From JAAXGX01 sp965203565 (GTDB lineage: Bacteria > Acidobacteriota > Vicinamibacteria > Vicinamibacterales > UBA8438), in NCBI GenBank assembly GCA_965203565.1, contig OZ241896.1:2852001-2916000 (forward strand): 64,000 nucleotides of DNA, in the 5' to 3' direction. A program made the position numbers and the translations under genes. The first letter of the stretch is position 1, and each line of letters starts with the position of its first letter. Shown one piece after another: positions 62,353-64,000 of this stretch. The notes below the pieces were generated by a model that ran no database searches, was not told the DNA's origin, and saw only the letters and a list, made by a program, of their open reading frames with translations.

Positions 62353-64000
62353 TCAGATCTCCAGTACGATCGGGAGCACGAGCGGACGCCGGCCCGACTG
62401 CCGGCGGAAGAAGCGTTGCAGACCGATCCGGACCTGCTCCCGCACGACGTCGTGGTCGGCCCGTTCTTCCGCGCTCGCCGCCTCCATGAGCGATCGGACG
62501 AACGCCGGCGCCTCCCGAAGGGCCGCCTCCGACCGGTCGTCGACGACGAACCCGCGCGTGGCGACGGTCGGGTCTCCGGCGACCGCGCCGTCGTGCGGAT
62601 CGACGGCGACGACGAGCGCCACGACGCCGTCCGCGGCGAGGCTCCGCCGGTCGCGCAGCACCTCGTCGGCGATCGCGCCGGCGCGCGCGCCGTCGATCAG
62701 CATGCGCCCGGCGGGCGCCGCGCCCGCCACCCATCCCCGGCCGGCGTCGAAGCCGATCCGCGCGCCGTTCTCCACCAGCAGCACCTCCGAGCGTCCGTTC
62801 GTCACCTGCTCCGCCGCGGCCGCGTGCCGGGCGAGAAAGCGGTACTCCCCATGTATCGGCACGAAATAGCGAGGCTTGACCAGCGAGAGCATCCATTCGA
62901 GCTCTTCCGCGCCGGCGTGGCCCGACACGTGCACCGCTTTCATGCTGTCGTCGACGACTTCCGCGCCGCGCCGCGCGACGTGGTCCTGCAGGCGGCCGAT
63001 GGCCCGCTGGTTGCCGGGAATGGCCCGGGTCGAGAAGACCACCACGTCGCCCGGCGCCAGTTTCACGAACCGGTGCGCATCGACCGCGATGCGCGCGAGT
63101 GCGGCGAACGGCTCGCCCTGCGAGCCGGTGACGATGCACATGACTTGGTCCGGCGGATATCGGTCGACGTCCTGCTCCGCGATCTGCACGCCGGCGGGGA
63201 GGGCGAGACGGCCCAGCCGCATGGCGATCTCGGCGTTGCGCTGCAGGCTCCGGCCGACGAGCGCGACCTTGCGCCCGATCCGGGCGGCCAGATCGGCCAG
63301 CACCTGCACGCGGTGGATGCTCGACGAGAACGTCGCGACGATCAGCTTGCCGCGGGTTCCGGCGCCTATCTCCTCGAAGGCGCCGATGACGTCGCGCTCC
63401 GACCCCGCGCGCCCCGGGTGGGCGACGTTCGTGCTGTCGGCGAACAGGGCGAGCACGCCTTCGGTCCCGAGCTCGGCCAGCCGGTGCACGTCGAGATGCT
63501 CGCCGTCGATCGGCGTCGGATCGCACTTGAAGTCGCCGGTGTGGACGAGCGTGCCGGCCGGCGTATGGAGCGCGAGCGCGACGCAGTCCGGCATGCTGTG
63601 GGTGACCCGGATGAACTCCACCTCCACCGGCCCGACCGTCACCCGCTCGCGCGGCGCGACCGGGACGAGTCGATCCGCCGCGTCGATCGCGTGCTCCTCA
63701 AGCTTCGGCTCGAGGAGCGCGAGCGTCAGGGGCGTGCCGTAGACCGGACCGTCCAGCAGGTCCCACACGTAGGGGACAGCGCCGATGTGGTCCTCGTGCC
63801 CGTGCGTCAGGACGAGCGCCGACAGGCGGCGGTCCGACCGCCGCAGCAGCGCCAGGTCGGGGACGATCCGGTCGACGCCGAAATGATCCGGCGCCGGAAA
63901 CATGGCGCCCGCGTCGAGCAGCAACGTCGCGCCGGACGCCGTTACGGCCATCGTGTTCATGCCGAATTCGCCGACCCCGCCGAGCGGGACGACTTCCACG
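62353..64000 (-). CDS. rnj: Ribonuclease J (start at or beyond the window edge)
   Basis: At least 548 residues. The visible frame begins EVVPLGGVGEFGMN, essentially the RNase J N-terminus, so at most a few residues are missing beyond 64000. LTHGHEDHIGAVPY is the zinc motif of the metallo-beta-lactamase fold, with HTGDFKCDPTP, FADSTNVAHPG, TFSSSIHRVQ, GSQGEP and HVSGHAGAEEL in order. It is a 5'-3' exonuclease and endonuclease of mRNA decay and rRNA maturation. It is probably co-translated with ftsK. Confidence 0.95.
   Translation of the reverse strand, partial: VEVVPLGGVGEFGMNTMAVTASGATLLLDAGAMFPAPDHFGVDRIVPDLALLRRSDRRLSALVLTHGHEDHIGAVPYVWDLLDGPVYGTPLTLALLEPKLEEHAIDAADRLVPVAPRERVTVGPVEVEFIRVTHSMPDCVALALHTPAGTLVHTGDFKCDPTPIDGEHLDVHRLAELGTEGVLALFADSTNVAHPGRAGSERDVIGAFEEIGAGTRGKLIVATFSSSIHRVQVLADLAARIGRKVALVGRSLQRNAEIAMRLGRLALPAGVQIAEQDVDRYPPDQVMCIVTGSQGEPFAALARIAVDAHRFVKLAPGDVVVFSTRAIPGNQRAIGRLQDHVARRGAEVVDDSMKAVHVSGHAGAEELEWMLSLVKPRYFVPIHGEYRFLARHAAAAEQVTNGRSEVLLVENGARIGFDAGRGWVAGAAPAGRMLIDGARAGAIADEVLRDRRSLAADGVVALVVAVDPHDGAVAGDPTVATRGFVVDDRSEAALREAPAFVRSLMEAASAEERADHDVVREQVRIGLQRFFRRQSGRRPLVLPIVLEI

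Overview
The window is about 64 kb of very GC-rich DNA (most genes near 70% G+C by eye). The gene content fits an environmental Acidobacteriota of the Vicinamibacteria type. Signs are many secreted PQQ-like and FG-GAP beta-propellers, an S55 (SpoIVB-like) peptidase, a CRTAC1/TlpA/TPR protein, a fused AroDE, and abundant GTG starts. The taxonomic call is an inference. I found no rRNA, tRNA or CRISPR array.

Layout. 1-3090 (minus): an asparagine-synthase-like cyclase, an HPr-kinase-like protein running off the left edge, and a small candidate precursor ORF whose start is separated from its body by a run of 16 C. This looks like the end of a lasso-peptide operon. 3140-14303: house-keeping and secreted proteins (lipoprotein, two DUF6644-type membrane proteins, PQQ-like propeller, 1-Cys peroxiredoxin, SpmA/SpmB fusion, S55 peptidase, sugar dehydrogenase). 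14300-25671 (plus): one long aromatic amino-acid operon, aroDE-trpE-trpG-trpD-trpC-trpF-trpB-trpA-aroQ-aroF-tyrA and a JAMM protease. In front of it are a consensus promoter, a 33-residue leader peptide with clustered Trp, Tyr and Phe codons, and a strong intrinsic terminator, which together look like an attenuator. 25697-28841: a PKD-like protein, a large alpha/beta hydrolase and a disrupted CDP-alcohol phosphatidyltransferase. 28842-36987: an insertion-sequence graveyard (IS21 remnant, two opposed IS3 copies, an IS4 element with a perfect 10-bp target duplication) around one AT-richer foreign gene coding for a winged-helix/propeller/J-domain protein. 37081-48230: VOC protein, cyclase, PQQ propeller, CRTAC1-TlpA-TPR protein split by an in-frame TGA, leucyl aminopeptidase, cell-wall amidase. 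48357-60041: accessory genes resembling a defence island. They are a DprA-like/DUF262/OLD-like ATPase operon, small hypotheticals, and a decayed Eco57I-type methylase + PLD-SNF2 helicase pair with a VapBC-like module between them. 60042-64000: FtsK and RNase J, coupled.

The most unusual feature is a family of ~158-bp fold-back elements (here called MITE A-F), with four full copies and two remnants. Their ends are CAGCCCGTGG/CCACGGGCTG. Three full copies have perfect 4-bp target duplications (TCGA, TTGA, CCAG) and one has 3 of 4 bases. Removing the element plus one duplication restores the reading frame of a helicase exactly inside its Walker A motif, the frame of a methylase, and an ATGA stop/start overlap behind the S55 peptidase. 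Another copy sits between trpC and trpF.

Several genes carry single-base breaks (near 28,710, 36,760 and 56,660, the C16 run, the TGA at 42,738). Some may be sequencing or assembly errors, so claims about decay should be read with that in mind.
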